DNA from: Undibacterium paludis
GTDB lineage: Bacteria > Pseudomonadota > Gammaproteobacteria > Burkholderiales > Burkholderiaceae_D
Direction of reading: 5' to 3'
NCBI RefSeq assembly: GCF_022568815.1
Contig: NZ_JAKZHX010000002.1
Location: forward strand, 186,001-250,000
DNA: 64,000 nt
Each line of letters starts with the position of its first letter. Position 1 is the first letter of the stretch. A program made the translations under genes and the position numbers. The notes under the pieces are model-generated. The model was not told the origin of the DNA, ran no database searches, and saw only the letters and a list, made by a program, of their open reading frames with translations. This document shows positions 1-10,229 of the stretch, one piece after another.

Positions 1-316
1 GCCATTCCAGGTCACCTTTGAGACGGAAATAATCAAGGCCGGTTTCACCAATGGCAATAATTTTGTCATGATCTGCCAATGCGACCAATTGTTCCGCTGT
101 AGGTTCTGGTGTATCGGCATAATCCGGATGCACGCCGACAGAGGCATAGATATGCGGATATTGTTCAGCCAGGGCCAGCACCTGGGGGAAATCAGGCAGG
201 TCAACGGATACGCACAGAGCATGCGTTACACCGTTTTCTTCCATCTTGGCAAGAATATCCGGCATGCGCTCAGCCAGCTCCGGGAAATTAATATGGCAAT
301 GAGAATCAACGTACAT
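1..316 (-). CDS. tatD: TatD-family metal-dependent DNase/hydrolase, C-terminal part missing (window edge)
   Basis: Only the first 105 codons are present; the gene runs off the left edge. The protein starts MYVDSHCHINFPEL, with the metal-binding DSHCH (residues 4-8), and carries GVHPDY and IGETGLDYFR, both hallmarks of the TatD/YcfH amidohydrolase family. These enzymes bind two divalent metals in a TIM barrel and act as 3'-5' exonucleases or related phosphoesterases in the cytoplasm. The sequence resembles the form that in many beta- and gammaproteobacteria sits directly after holB/pilZ. Here it follows lpxB by 75 bases, while holB and pilZ lie 54 kb away. Family assignment is secure; the physiological substrate is not. 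Confidence 0.9.
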   Translation of the reverse strand, partial: MYVDSHCHINFPELAERMPDILAKMEENGVTHALCVSVDLPDFPQVLALAEQYPHIYASVGVHPDYADTPEPTAEQLVALADHDKIIAIGETGLDYFRLKGDLEW

Positions 317-391
317 GCTTGCACTACTTTTCGAGGTAAACGGTCTTTTGCCAACAAAGACGAATGGATAAAGACAGGGACAGTTTTCAGT

Positions 392-1546
392 TCAGGATGC
401 TGAAATCAATTGTAATACGGCTTGCGCCGAGACGTTGGCAGTGTCACGCAACAGCGAATGATGCATGTCGACAAAGCGTTGCTTCAGACTGTTTTGCAAG
501 GTGCTGTCATTCAACTGCTGCCAGATCACATCGGCCATCACTCCAGGTTTGGCTGCCGATTGCAAAAATTCAGGCACCAGAAACTCACGCGCAAGGATAT
601 TTGGCAAGCCTATCCAGGGCTGGTAGCCCATATGGCGTAATATTTGCCACGAGGCTTCCATCATCTTGTAGGCAATGACCATGGGCTTCTTGAACAGGGC
701 GACTTCCAGTGATGCCGTGCCCGATGCGACCAGTACGGTGTCCGCTGCAGCTATCGCCGTATGCGAGCGCCCGTCTATCAGCAATACTGGCACATTATCA
801 AGCTTTGCATCGACCACCAGCTTGATATAGTAACTGCGCTGCTTGTCGCCGGCCATGGGTACCACGATCTGCAATTGCGGATCACGCTGACACAGGATTT
901 TTGCAGTCTGGATAAAGGCTTCAGTGTTGTATTTGATTTCAGACAGACGGCTGCCCGGCAGTATGGTCACTACCCGCGACGATTTATCGAGACCTAATTC
1001 ATCTCTGGCCGCTGCCATGTCCGGTTCCATAGGGATGACTTGCGCCAATGGGTGGCCTACATAAGTGACGGGTATGCCTGCCTGCCGGTAAATTTCTTCT
1101 TCAAATGGAAAGACCACCAGCATGTGCGATACTGCCTCGGCAATTTTCTTGATGCGGCCGCGACGCCAGGCCCAAATGGAGGGGCTGATGTAATGCATAG
1201 TGGGAATACCCGCCTGCTTGAGCTGGATTTCCAGGTCAAGATTGAAGTCAGGAGCATCCACGCCGATGAAAACATCGGGACGTTCATTGAGCAGATGTTG
1301 CTTCAGCTTGTTGCGTATGCCGCTGATTTCACGATAATGCGCAAGCACTTCAAACAAGCCACGGACAGACAGCTTGTCCATGGGCCAGTCGTTGACAAAG
1401 CCGTGCTCAGCCATGCGTGGACCACCTATGCCATGCATCAGCGCATCTGGCAGACGGGGGCGCAAGCCGGACAGCATGCGCGCGGCCAGCATGTCGCCGG
1501 AAGTTTCACCGGCGACCATGGAGATGATGGGGCGATTAGCTGTCAC
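392..1546 (-). CDS. lpxB: Lipid-A-disaccharide synthase LpxB
   Basis: LpxB (384 aa, normal length) joins UDP-2,3-diacylglucosamine and lipid X to form the beta-1,6 lipid A disaccharide, at the cytoplasmic face of the inner membrane (GT19 family). Visible motifs are the N-terminal AGETSGD (about residues 12-18), HYISPSIWAWR, the VGHPL turn near residue 165 and LPGSRLSEI, all typical of the family. The gene is the last of the dxr-lpxB run and starts 9 bases after lpxA stops, so the two are cotranscribed. The usual next genes, rnhB and an rRNA methyltransferase, are absent; tatD follows instead. Confidence 0.97.
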   Translation of the reverse strand: MTANRPIISMVAGETSGDMLAARMLSGLRPRLPDALMHGIGGPRMAEHGFVNDWPMDKLSVRGLFEVLAHYREISGIRNKLKQHLLNERPDVFIGVDAPDFNLDLEIQLKQAGIPTMHYISPSIWAWRRGRIKKIAEAVSHMLVVFPFEEEIYRQAGIPVTYVGHPLAQVIPMEPDMAAARDELGLDKSSRVVTILPGSRLSEIKYNTEAFIQTAKILCQRDPQLQIVVPMAGDKQRSYYIKLVVDAKLDNVPVLLIDGRSHTAIAAADTVLVASGTASLEVALFKKPMVIAYKMMEASWQILRHMGYQPWIGLPNILAREFLVPEFLQSAAKPGVMADVIWQQLNDSTLQNSLKQRFVDMHHSLLRDTANVSAQAVLQLISAS

Positions 1547-1555
1547 GCGCTGTCC

Positions 1556-2344
1556 TTAGCGGGCAATGCCGCGTGCAGAAGTATCGAGGAAATTACGCAT
1601 CAGCCTGACTTGGGCAGCAGCATCAGCATCGAGCTCTGCTGCATGCTGATCCAGGGCCGTCTTGGCTTCGTCCAGGGTCAAACCAGACTTGTAAATCAAT
1701 TTGTAAGACTGGCGGATGGCATTCAACTGTTCACGGCTGAAACCACGGCGTTTCAATCCTTCCAGATTCGCACCGTGAGCCTGGGCCGGATTGCCTGATA
1801 CCAGCACAAACGGAGGCACATCCTGAGTCAGGCTGGTGTTCATGCCAACAAAGGCATGCGGGCCTATCTTGCAAAATTGATGAACCGCAGAGAAGCCGCT
1901 CATGATCACCCAGTCCCCTACTTCCACATGACCTGCCAGCGCGGCATTGTTGGAAAAAACCGTGTGATTACCCACCGTACAATCATGGGCAACATGCACG
2001 TAAGCCAGAAACCAGTTATCGCTGCCTATTTTGGTGATGCCACGGTCCTGCACCGTACCGCAATTGAAAGTGCAGAATTCACGAACTAAATTGCGGTCAC
2101 CGATTTCAAGGTAAGTGACTTCACCACCGTATTTCTTGTCCTGCGGCGGGCCACCTATCGACGAGAATGCATGAAAATCATTGTCACGACCTATCGTCGT
2201 ATGACCTTGTATGATGACATGCGGGCCAATCTTTGTTCCTGCTGCTATCGACACATCGGGGCCGATGATCGAATAGGCGCCAACCTCAACCGTACTATCG
2301 AGTTTGGCTTTGGGATCGATCAGCGCTGTTGGATGGATATGCAT
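1556..2344 (-). CDS. lpxA: UDP-N-acetylglucosamine acyltransferase LpxA
   Basis: LpxA (262 aa) carries out the first step of lipid A synthesis, transferring a 3-hydroxyacyl chain from ACP to UDP-GlcNAc. The sequence is a left-handed beta helix built from isoleucine-rich hexapeptide repeats over roughly residues 1-190, with a C-terminal helical domain. His120 in the AHDCTVGNH stretch matches the catalytic histidine (H125) of the E. coli enzyme. It lies 8 bases downstream of fabZ and directly upstream of lpxB, in the conserved order lpxD-fabZ-lpxA-lpxB. FabZ and LpxA compete for the same 3-hydroxyacyl-ACP pool, so the joint transcription is meaningful. Confidence 0.97.
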   Translation of the reverse strand: MHIHPTALIDPKAKLDSTVEVGAYSIIGPDVSIAAGTKIGPHVIIQGHTTIGRDNDFHAFSSIGGPPQDKKYGGEVTYLEIGDRNLVREFCTFNCGTVQDRGITKIGSDNWFLAYVHVAHDCTVGNHTVFSNNAALAGHVEVGDWVIMSGFSAVHQFCKIGPHAFVGMNTSLTQDVPPFVLVSGNPAQAHGANLEGLKRRGFSREQLNAIRQSYKLIYKSGLTLDEAKTALDQHAAELDADAAAQVRLMRNFLDTSARGIAR

Positions 2345-2352
2345 TACCTCTC

Positions 2353-2805
2353 CTATGCTTCATCTTTCGTTCGCATGGTGCACATCAACTCGCCTTCTAC
2401 GGCCAGTTGCCCGTCAACCGTTGCCCGGGCTTTGTATTTCCAGATACCACGGGCAACCTTGAGGATTTCCACTTCCATCTTCAACTGATCGCCGGGCTCA
2501 ACCGGACGCTTGAAACGCGCGCCGTCAATACCGAGAAAATATACAATGGTATTTTCATCAGGTTTCTGCCCCATGGTCAAAAAGGATAGTAAAGCTGCTG
2601 TTTGCGCCATTGCTTCTATCATCAGCACACCAGGCATGACTGGCTTGTTTGGGAAATGTCCGTTGAAGAACTCTTCGTTCGCAGTCACATTCTTGATTGC
2701 GGTGATGGTTTTACCATTTTCCCAGCTCAGCACGCGATCGACCAGCAACATGGGGTAACGATGTGGCAGGTATTCTTTGATTTGATTGATGTCCAGACTA
2801 TTCAT
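2353..2805 (-). CDS. fabZ: 3-hydroxyacyl-ACP dehydratase FabZ
   Basis: FabZ (150 aa) dehydrates 3-hydroxyacyl-ACP to trans-2-enoyl-ACP in fatty acid elongation. It is a single hot-dog fold with the catalytic pair His50 (in NGHFPNKP) and Glu64 (in MIEAMAQ) in the expected places. The start codon lies 8 bases inside the end of lpxD, so the two genes overlap and are probably translationally coupled. Length and motifs fit the cytoplasmic housekeeping enzyme. Confidence 0.97.
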   Translation of the reverse strand: MNSLDINQIKEYLPHRYPMLLVDRVLSWENGKTITAIKNVTANEEFFNGHFPNKPVMPGVLMIEAMAQTAALLSFLTMGQKPDENTIVYFLGIDGARFKRPVEPGDQLKMEVEILKVARGIWKYKARATVDGQLAVEGELMCTMRTKDEA

Positions 2806-3859
2806 GATCTTTTTCTGTCAGTGTTTTGATGGTTTTTTCCAGGTAGCGCATTTTTTCACGCATACCCGATAAATTGCGTACGATAGCAGCAGTTTTCTCC
2901 CATTCGGCATTTTTTGCCAGAGGATAAAAACCGGTATATTGTCCGGGCTCAAGAATGGAGCGCGATACCATGCTGGCTGATGAGATATGGACATGATCAA
3001 CTATCGTCAAATGCCCAAGTACCATGGCTGCGCCGCCAAAGGTACAGTATTTGCCTATTTTTGCGCTGCCTGCGACCCCGACGCAACCGGCCATGGCAGT
3101 ATGTGCACCTATATGGCAGTTGTGACCGATTTGTATCTGGTTATCCAGCTTGACACCCTCTTCTATGATGGTGTCAGCCAGGGCTCCACGATCTATGCTG
3201 GTGTTGGCGCCAATTTCCACATCATCGCCAATCAGGACGCGACCAGTTTGCGGAATCTTGATCCATTGACCTTTTTCATTAGCAAAGCCAAAGCCATCGG
3301 CGCCTATCACTGCGCCTGAATGAATAATGCAACGTTGCCCAAGCATGCAGTAATCATAGATGCTGACATTGGCGTGGATCAGGCTATGATCGCCTATGCT
3401 GACACCCCGGCCTATCACGGCACCGGCCTTGATCACCACATGCTCACCAATGACAGCCTCGGCATCAATGCTGACATTCGGGCCTATGCTGGCAGTGTTG
3501 GCGATAACAGCCTGAGGGCTAACCCACGCAGCCGGATGTACACCCACATCGGCCGGAATGGCATTCAAGGACGCGAAGTACTGGGCAGCACGGGCAAAAT
3601 AAACGTAAGGATTAGGGACGATCAGGCATACGCCTGCATAGTCCTTGCCAATCTGTTCAAAATCGGACTGTGTCAAAATCAGCGCAGCTGAACGTGTAGC
3701 CGCTGCCTGTTGACGCAATTTGGGATTGGACAAGAAGGTGATGTGCGAATCACCGGCTTCCCCCAGGGGAGCAATGCCAGTGATACTAATTTCAGGAGAA
3801 CCGGTCAACTGACCACCGAAGCGATCGACCAAGTCACCCAGCCGAATGCTCGCGGTCAT
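2798..3859 (-). CDS. lpxD: UDP-3-O-(3-hydroxyacyl)glucosamine N-acyltransferase LpxD
   Basis: LpxD (353 aa) adds the second, N-linked 3-hydroxyacyl chain in lipid A synthesis. It has an N-terminal uridine-binding domain (about residues 1-100), then a left-handed beta helix of hexapeptide repeats (about 105-310) and a C-terminal helix. The catalytic histidine is His246 in QIGHNCHIG. The gene starts 5 bases after the skp stop codon and overlaps fabZ at its end, so it belongs to the same transcript. Confidence 0.97.
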   Translation of the reverse strand: MTASIRLGDLVDRFGGQLTGSPEISITGIAPLGEAGDSHITFLSNPKLRQQAAATRSAALILTQSDFEQIGKDYAGVCLIVPNPYVYFARAAQYFASLNAIPADVGVHPAAWVSPQAVIANTASIGPNVSIDAEAVIGEHVVIKAGAVIGRGVSIGDHSLIHANVSIYDYCMLGQRCIIHSGAVIGADGFGFANEKGQWIKIPQTGRVLIGDDVEIGANTSIDRGALADTIIEEGVKLDNQIQIGHNCHIGAHTAMAGCVGVAGSAKIGKYCTFGGAAMVLGHLTIVDHVHISSASMVSRSILEPGQYTGFYPLAKNAEWEKTAAIVRNLSGMREKMRYLEKTIKTLTEKDHE

Positions 3860-3864
3860 AGGAA

Positions 3865-4383
3865 TTATTTAGACAGTGCTTTAAGTACTTTATCAGTGAT
3901 ATCGATGCGGGCACTATGGTAGACGGAGTCCTGCAGAACCAGATCAATCTTTTCCGCTTCGGCAATCTGCTTGATCACTTTCTGCGCACGCTCTACCAGA
4001 GATGCAATTTCTTCGTTCTGACGCTGGTTCAGGTCTTCGTTGTAGGTTCTTTGCTTACGCTTGAATGCCTGATCCAGTTCCGTGATTTCGCGCTGACGTG
4101 AGATCCTGTCTGACTCTGATAATATCGGTGCATCTTTTTCGTATTTTTCAGCAGCTGCCTTGAATTTTTTGGCAAGGCCTTCCAATTCTTCGCCACGCTT
4201 CTGAAATTCAACTTTCAACTTGGCTTCAGCAGCTTTTGCTGGTACAGATTCACGCATCACCCTTTGAGAGTCAAAAATGGCTATCCTGGAATCCTGAGCT
4301 TGTACTTGAGCAACGCTAAGAATACAAGCCGCACAAACCATCAAGCGTTGCAACAATTTGGTCGGGGTAATATGTTGACTCAA
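3865..4383 (-). CDS. skp: Periplasmic OmpH/Skp-family chaperone, TTG start
   Basis: Skp/OmpH binds unfolded outer membrane proteins in the periplasm and passes them to the BAM complex. The mature part is lysine- and glutamate-rich and helical (about residues 45-150), as expected for the tentacle-like Skp trimer. The open frame continues to 4491, which would overlap bamA and add an unlikely N-terminus. I place the start at the TTG at 4383-4381: it gives a short signal peptide ending AQVQAQ before DSRIAIF, and CGGAG lies about 7 bases upstream. That yields 172 aa, close to E. coli Skp. The gene follows bamA by 49 bases, matching its role as BAM partner. The start choice is an inference from the ribosome binding site and signal peptide. 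Confidence 0.9.
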   Translation of the reverse strand: MSQHITPTKLLQRLMVCAACILSVAQVQAQDSRIAIFDSQRVMRESVPAKAAEAKLKVEFQKRGEELEGLAKKFKAAAEKYEKDAPILSESDRISRQREITELDQAFKRKQRTYNEDLNQRQNEEIASLVERAQKVIKQIAEAEKIDLVLQDSVYHSARIDITDKVLKALSK

Positions 4384-4432
4384 AATAATCTCCGTAACAC
4401 GTACTAAAACAAATATGGCCGATACTGAGCGA

Positions 4433-6781
4433 TCAGAAGCCTGTTCCCATCTGGAACTGGAAGGTTTGTTTCTTATCTTCCGGCTTGGCATTCAAGGCCT
4501 TGCCGAAGCTCAATTTCAATGGGCCAACCGGCGATATCCAGCTTATACCTATACCAGCAGAAAAGCGTAAGTCTTTCCATCTGACTTTTTGCCCTTCATC
4601 AAATACATTGCCGCCATCGACGAAAGTAAACCAGCGCAAGGACTTGTCTGCTCCAGGGAATGGGATTTGTAATTCTACATTACCCAGAACCCTGGTTGAA
4701 CCACCCAATGCATCACCATTCGGGTCCCTGGTGCCCAAAGAAGACGGCTCATAGCCACGTACCGAACCAATACCACCTGCATAGAAGTTCTTAAACAAAG
4801 GATAAGGTTTGCCGCCCAGGCCATGACCATAGTCAAATTCACCATTGAGCGCCAGAACAACAGAACGGTAAATGGGCTGGAACAACTGTGCATTATAGAT
4901 CGCACGATAATATTTGAAGTTACCAACGGCGGCGAGCTCCAGGTTGGCGCGCTGGTAGCGACCTATAGTTGGCGTCATGACGCTATCACGACTATCCCTT
5001 TGCCATGCAGCGGTCAGCGGGAAAGAATTGGTGGTCGCTTCACCTATACCATAGAGAGCACTGGTTATGTCTTTTTCACCATTGCCATAGTCTGCAACAT
5101 ACTTCAGATAACGTGGCGGGCTGAAGGCATATGTCTCAACCCTGGTGCGTTCAAAACCCAGGCCAAAGAATACGGTATCAACTTCAGAGAATGGCACACC
5201 AAAGCGCAAGGCGCCGCCTGTAGTCTGAATCTTGTAATCACCTACGCTGCCTATGATAGGCCGGGTAGTACGCAAGTACATTTCTATGTTGCGGCTGATG
5301 CCGTCATCAGTGAAGTACGGGTCGGTGTGAGCGATGGCGATCGTACGGTTTTGACGGCTGGTATTGATATCAAGGCCGATCGTGTCACCACTACCGAATG
5401 CATTGGCCTGCTGGATGGAGCCGGTCAAGGTCAGTTTTTCAGCACTGGAGTAACCGGCGCCGAACAGCAGGTTGCCTGTCGGTTTTTCCGTGACGGTCAG
5501 ATTGACATCAACCTGATCAACACTGGTCGGCACCTCTGGTGTTTCTATTGTGACGTCTTTAAAGTAACTGAGGCGTTCAACACGGTCACGCGACGTTTTG
5601 ATTTTTTCACCGTCATACCATGAGCTTTCAAACTGGCGGAACTCACGACGTATCACTTCGTCACGGGTACGAGTATTACCAGCCAGGTTGATGCGGCGTA
5701 CATACACGCGCTTGCCCGGGTCAACAAAAATGGTGAAAGCAACTTCTTTCTTTTCTTTATCAAGAACCGGATTGGCATTGACATTGGCAAACGCATAACC
5801 AAAATTACCCATGCGCTCAGAAATGCGCTTGGTACTTTCAGTCAGTCGTGCCGCATTGTAAATATTGCCTTTTCTGAGCAATAGCAGGGACGCAAGCTCC
5901 TCTTCACGGCCCAAGGTATCACCTTCGAGCTTGATATCAGAAACAGTATATTTATCACCCTCGTCAAGGTTGATTGTTATATAGATATCTTTTTTGTCAG
6001 GAGTAATGGAAATCTGGGTGGACAGGATCTGCATCTCCAGATAACCACGATTCTGATAGAACGAACGCAAGGTTTCTATGTCACCAGACAATTTTTGTTT
6101 GGAATATTGATCTGCCTTGGTGTACCAGGTAAACCAGCCTGGCGTGGTCAATGTCAGCAACTCACGAATTTCGCCATCAGAAAAAGCTTTGTTACCGATG
6201 ATATTGATTTGTGCAATCTTGGCAACATCGCCTTCTTCCACTGCGAAAGTCACATTGACACGGTTGCGTTCTATAGGCGTAATTGTTGTGGTGATTTGCA
6301 TGCCATACAAACCTTTGGACAGGTATTGACGCTTCAACTCCTGCTCTGCCCTGTCGACTGTAGCCTTGTCAAAAATGCGTGATTCACCTACGCCTATGTC
6401 TTTCAGTGCTTTAACCAGCGCATCTTTCTCAAATTCTTTGGTGCCAGTAAATTCAACACCGGCAATAGTCGGGCGTTCTTCGAGCAAGACGATCAACACG
6501 CCGTCTTGTACTTCTATCTGCACATCTTTAAAGAAGCCCGTCGCATACAGGGATTTGATCGCTGTGGTACTTTTTGCATCATCAAACTGTTCGCCCACTT
6601 TTACTGGTAAATAGCTAAATACAGTACCGGCCTCTGTCCGTTGCAATCCTTCTACACGTATATCCTTGACGGTGAAGGGTTCAATCGCAAGTGCATTTCC
6701 GGTGCAAAGAGCAAATGCTGCCAGGGATAAAGCACGGCGACGAAAATGGGCTAAAGTGAACTGCTCGATATGTAATTTCAT
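4433..6781 (-). CDS. bamA: Outer membrane protein assembly factor BamA
   Basis: BamA (782 aa) is the core of the BAM complex that inserts beta-barrel proteins into the outer membrane. A signal peptide ends near NALA (residue 32). Five POTRA domains occupy about residues 35-430, and the 16-strand barrel follows. The conserved loop-6 motif VRGYEPSSLG is present, and the protein ends in phenylalanine, as beta-signals do. rseP lies upstream (69-base gap) and skp downstream, the standard order. The gene is essential in proteobacteria. Confidence 0.98.
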   Translation of the reverse strand: MKLHIEQFTLAHFRRRALSLAAFALCTGNALAIEPFTVKDIRVEGLQRTEAGTVFSYLPVKVGEQFDDAKSTTAIKSLYATGFFKDVQIEVQDGVLIVLLEERPTIAGVEFTGTKEFEKDALVKALKDIGVGESRIFDKATVDRAEQELKRQYLSKGLYGMQITTTITPIERNRVNVTFAVEEGDVAKIAQINIIGNKAFSDGEIRELLTLTTPGWFTWYTKADQYSKQKLSGDIETLRSFYQNRGYLEMQILSTQISITPDKKDIYITINLDEGDKYTVSDIKLEGDTLGREEELASLLLLRKGNIYNAARLTESTKRISERMGNFGYAFANVNANPVLDKEKKEVAFTIFVDPGKRVYVRRINLAGNTRTRDEVIRREFRQFESSWYDGEKIKTSRDRVERLSYFKDVTIETPEVPTSVDQVDVNLTVTEKPTGNLLFGAGYSSAEKLTLTGSIQQANAFGSGDTIGLDINTSRQNRTIAIAHTDPYFTDDGISRNIEMYLRTTRPIIGSVGDYKIQTTGGALRFGVPFSEVDTVFFGLGFERTRVETYAFSPPRYLKYVADYGNGEKDITSALYGIGEATTNSFPLTAAWQRDSRDSVMTPTIGRYQRANLELAAVGNFKYYRAIYNAQLFQPIYRSVVLALNGEFDYGHGLGGKPYPLFKNFYAGGIGSVRGYEPSSLGTRDPNGDALGGSTRVLGNVELQIPFPGADKSLRWFTFVDGGNVFDEGQKVRWKDLRFSAGIGISWISPVGPLKLSFGKALNAKPEDKKQTFQFQMGTGF

Positions 6782-6850
6782 TGGGTATAAAGTTCTTTCA
6801 ATACTCTCAATATTGCTATCTGAAATGAGTTTCTGGCATCAAGCCGACTA

Positions 6851-8224
6851 TTATGACACCAGACGGGCGATATCATTAAAAAAAGCTATTGCCATCATGG
6901 TCAATAGCAAAAAAACTCCTGCACGTTGTCCCATTTCGACATAACGGTCTTGCAAAGGTTTCCCTGTCAAAACTTCCAGCGAATAATACAACAAATGCCC
7001 CCCATCCAAAACCGGTATTGGTAGCAAATTCATCACCCCAAGGCTAATACTGATTACTGCGATGAAGGCAAGATAGCTTATTGCACTGGTTCTTGATGTC
7101 TGGCCGGCATAATCAGCAATAGTCAAGGGACCAGTTATGTTCTTCAGGGAAACACTTCCGGTCAACATTTTGCCCATCATCTTCAGGCTGAAGATACTGG
7201 TATCCCAGGTTTTCTCCACCGATTTGTACAATGCCTGCAAAACAGAAGCCTGAATGACTGTCATTTCTGGGCTCATGGGACGCAGCTTTACCTTCAACAT
7301 CCCTTGAGTCTTGCCATTCACTTCCTGACTTACAGGGATAACTTGTACTTCAAGTTTCTCTTGCCCCCTTTGAACCAACAGTTTCAACGCTTTATCTGCG
7401 TTCGCGTTGACTGCCTGCCTGAAATCGATCACATCTAGCAAGGGTTTTTGGTTGACTTCCAGAACACGGTCGCCAACCTGCAAGCCGGCTTTCAATGCAG
7501 GGCTATCGGGTAAAAATTCTTCCAGTACGACTTCAGGGCTGCCGGCAAGGTTCAGGCCAAGCTGATTCAGGAAGTCGCCTTCCAGTTCTTTGGTATTCAA
7601 ATGTGCAGTTGACAGCACTACTGTGAACCGTTTCAAACCAGCAGTCTGCCCAGGCATCTTACGCTGCACGGTCAGCACTGCATCTTTGCCAGCCATGCTT
7701 GCCTGCATCATTTTCCAGCGGAATTCAGACCAGGACTGGACAAGGGTGTCGTTGACACTCGTGATTTCATCACCGTAACGCAAGCCAGCCTGGTAAGCGA
7801 CTGTCGTGTCTGAGGCAACCCGTATTTTTGCCATCGGCTCGGGAACGCCATGTACAAAAAGGACTGTATATAAAAAGATGGCCAGCAAAAAATTGGCTAC
7901 AGGTCCGGCAGCCACAATGGCGATACGCTTCCACACGGACTGTTGGCCAAATTCACGTGGAAGTTCTTCTGGTTTGATGCTATCGGCCCCTTGCTCGCGA
8001 GCATCCAGCATTTTGACGTAACCGCCCAATGGCAACAGGGAGATCGCCCATTCAGTCTGATCCTTGCCCAGGCGCTTTGAGTAAATAACCTTGCCCATAC
8101 CCAATGAAAAACGCAACACCTTGACACCACACCAGCGGGCGACAATGTAGTGACCGTACTCATGGATGGTGACCAGTATGCCCAGTGTCACCAGGAAAGC
8201 CAGGGCATTTTGTAGCCAGATCAT
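6851..8224 (-). CDS. rseP: RIP site-2 zinc metalloprotease RseP
   Basis: RseP (457 aa) is an inner membrane protease that cuts transmembrane segments, classically the anti-sigma factor RseA in the envelope stress response. The zinc motif HEYGH is at residues 21-25 in the first membrane helix. The second ligand motif [11 protein letters not shown] lies near residue 405. Two PDZ-like domains sit between (about 115-300). The start overlaps the dxr stop by 4 bases (translational coupling), and bamA follows, so protease and outer membrane assembly are coexpressed. The substrate here is inferred from family knowledge. Confidence 0.96.
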   Translation of the reverse strand: MIWLQNALAFLVTLGILVTIHEYGHYIVARWCGVKVLRFSLGMGKVIYSKRLGKDQTEWAISLLPLGGYVKMLDAREQGADSIKPEELPREFGQQSVWKRIAIVAAGPVANFLLAIFLYTVLFVHGVPEPMAKIRVASDTTVAYQAGLRYGDEITSVNDTLVQSWSEFRWKMMQASMAGKDAVLTVQRKMPGQTAGLKRFTVVLSTAHLNTKELEGDFLNQLGLNLAGSPEVVLEEFLPDSPALKAGLQVGDRVLEVNQKPLLDVIDFRQAVNANADKALKLLVQRGQEKLEVQVIPVSQEVNGKTQGMLKVKLRPMSPEMTVIQASVLQALYKSVEKTWDTSIFSLKMMGKMLTGSVSLKNITGPLTIADYAGQTSRTSAISYLAFIAVISISLGVMNLLPIPVLDGGHLLYYSLEVLTGKPLQDRYVEMGQRAGVFLLLTMMAIAFFNDIARLVS

Positions 8225-9405
8225 GATGAGATCATAGCCTCAGCAATAGAGCGCGCTTCAACATCACAGGCCAGTATGGTTTCCAGGTCCAGGGTGTGCA
8301 CGGCAGGCATTTTCTCCAAAGTGCGTTGTATGATCTGGTTGATCATGCGAAAGCCAATTCTTTTATCCAAAAATGCTTGGACAGCAACTTCATTACTTGC
8401 GTTCAATATGGTTGCAGCGGATTTGCCTGCACGTAATGCATCATAGGCCAGTTTCAGGCAGGGGAAGCGCTGAAAATCGGGAGCTTCAAAATGCAAACCT
8501 TTCAATTTCAAAAAATCCAATGGAGCAACACCTGAGTCCATACGCTCAGGATAAGCCAGACCATAGGCGATGGGCGTACGCATGTCGGGATTCCCCATTT
8601 GCGCCATTACCGAACCATCCACATAGGAGACCATGGAGTGAACAACGCTCTGAGGATGAATAAGAACTTCAATCTGATCAGCAGGTGCGGCGAAGAGCCA
8701 GTGCGCTTCAATGACTTCCAGACCCTTGTTCATCATTGTTGCTGAGTCAACAGAAATTTTTCTACCCATCACCCAGTTAGGATGTGCTATTGCCTGTTCA
8801 GGCGTCACGTCATCAAGCGTTGCCACATCCCTGTGCAAAAAAGGCCCACCTGAAGCCGTCAACAGTATTTTATGAATACCATGTTGGCCAGGCACACGAT
8901 TATAGTGATCTGGCAGGCACTGGAAGATGGCATTGTGCTCGCTGTCTATGGGTAATATGGCGGCACCACTTTCCCTGATTGTATCGATGAATATTTGACC
9001 GGACATGACCAAGGCTTCTTTATTGGCAAGTAAGACCTTCTTGCCTGCCCTGGCTGCCGCCAGCGATGCCGGCAGACCTGCCGCTCCAACAATAGCTGCC
9101 ATCACGCTATCGCATTCGTTTGCACTGGCTACTTGGCACAAGGCTTCTGGTCCGAACAAAATGTCAATGTGAGACAACTGCATTTCTTTGAGTAAAGCGG
9201 CTAATTCATTCGCTGCTTTTGCAGTACCTACCACAGCCACCTTGGGCAAGAATAGCGCGCATTGCTCGGCAAGTTTTTTGACCTGACTATGCGCAGTCAG
9301 CGCAAAAACGCCGTATCGATCGGGGTGTCGGGCAACAACATCCAGGGTGGAAACGCCAATAGAACCAGTTGCACCAAGTATGCAAAGTTGCTGTTTTTTT
9401 TGCAT
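8221..9405 (-). CDS. dxr: 1-deoxy-D-xylulose 5-phosphate reductoisomerase
   Basis: Dxr makes 2-C-methyl-D-erythritol 4-phosphate, the first committed step of the MEP isoprenoid pathway. The NADPH-binding motif [12 protein letters not shown] is at the N-terminus, and the metal and substrate motifs [19 protein letters not shown] and the [11 protein letters not shown] stretch are present. I prefer the ATG at 9405 (394 aa, [11 protein letters not shown]), because it matches family N-termini. A GTG at 9420 in the same frame would overlap cdsA by 10 bases and add five residues. The neighbours cdsA and uppS use lipid precursors from the same general supply. Confidence 0.95.
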   Translation of the reverse strand: MQKKQQLCILGATGSIGVSTLDVVARHPDRYGVFALTAHSQVKKLAEQCALFLPKVAVVGTAKAANELAALLKEMQLSHIDILFGPEALCQVASANECDSVMAAIVGAAGLPASLAAARAGKKVLLANKEALVMSGQIFIDTIRESGAAILPIDSEHNAIFQCLPDHYNRVPGQHGIHKILLTASGGPFLHRDVATLDDVTPEQAIAHPNWVMGRKISVDSATMMNKGLEVIEAHWLFAAPADQIEVLIHPQSVVHSMVSYVDGSVMAQMGNPDMRTPIAYGLAYPERMDSGVAPLDFLKLKGLHFEAPDFQRFPCLKLAYDALRAGKSAATILNASNEVAVQAFLDKRIGFRMINQIIQRTLEKMPAVHTLDLETILACDVEARSIAEAMISS

Positions 9406-9410
9406 GTAAT

Positions 9411-10229
9411 TTATCGCCACAAGTCCAGCAATGCCGCCAGAGGAAGTACTGGAATCAAAGCATCAATACGATCAAGAACACCGCCATGACCAGGCAGTAA
9501 TGAACTGCTGTCTTTCATACCCACACGTCTTTTTAGTGATGATTCAAACAAATCGCCAACGACACTGGCGGCAGTCAGCAAAGTCATGGCTGCAATAAAA
9601 ATCAACCAGCCTTTTCTTGCCAGCAATTGTGCCGTGAAGGTTCCCTGCAAGGCCGGAATATAATTGGTGGCAGTAGCAAGTATTAGCACACAAATCCAGC
9701 CACCGATTGCCCCTTCCCAGGATTTGCCGGGGGAAATAGTTGGCGCAAGTTTGTGTTTTCCAAAAGCCTTTCCGGAAAAATAGGCCGCAATATCGGCAAT
9801 CCAGACAATCGCCATAATGGAAAACAAATACTGTGGGGATCCGCGAAAAAACACCGCAAGCGCCACAAAGCAGGCAAAAATGCTGATGCCATATAATGTG
9901 CTAAGCAGGCCGCTGGAAAAATTATGCGCCGCTGGCAAACCTTTGGCCAGAGTTGGCACCAGTCTGAGCGCCCAAAATGCCGTACTCAAGGCAAATAACA
10001 GAACTTGCGAAAAGCCATCAAGATTGTAATAACAATAGGCAAGCACACCTGTCCACAAAGCGGCCATCACGATAGGACCAGGCTTTTTGAACAAGCGTTG
10101 ACACTCCCACATTGCCGCCGCAAAAAAGGCTAGCGACAATACTGCAAAAGCAATAAATGAAGCCGAATAAAAAACCGGCAACAGGATGGCCAATAGAACC
10201 AGAGCAGTGATGACACGGGTTTTCAGCAT
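9411..10229 (-). CDS. cdsA: Phosphatidate cytidylyltransferase
   Basis: CdsA (272 aa) converts phosphatidic acid and CTP to CDP-diacylglycerol, the precursor of all phospholipids. It is an integral membrane protein with about seven or eight hydrophobic helices. The CTP-transferase signature [20 protein letters not shown], continuing GVLDR, is clear near the C-terminus. The start codon shares a base with the uppS stop (TAATG), so the genes are translationally coupled. Length is slightly short of the E. coli protein but normal for betaproteobacteria. Confidence 0.96.
   Translation of the reverse strand: MLKTRVITALVLLAILLPVFYSASFIAFAVLSLAFFAAAMWECQRLFKKPGPIVMAALWTGVLAYCYYNLDGFSQVLLFALSTAFWALRLVPTLAKGLPAAHNFSSGLLSTLYGISIFACFVALAVFFRGSPQYLFSIMAIVWIADIAAYFSGKAFGKHKLAPTISPGKSWEGAIGGWICVLILATATNYIPALQGTFTAQLLARKGWLIFIAAMTLLTAASVVGDLFESSLKRRVGMKDSSSLLPGHGGVLDRIDALIPVLPLAALLDLWR

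Noticed and set aside
4823-5623. Plus-strand open frame of 266 codons opposite bamA
   Set aside because: Shadow of the bamA barrel; no domain or start signal is evident.
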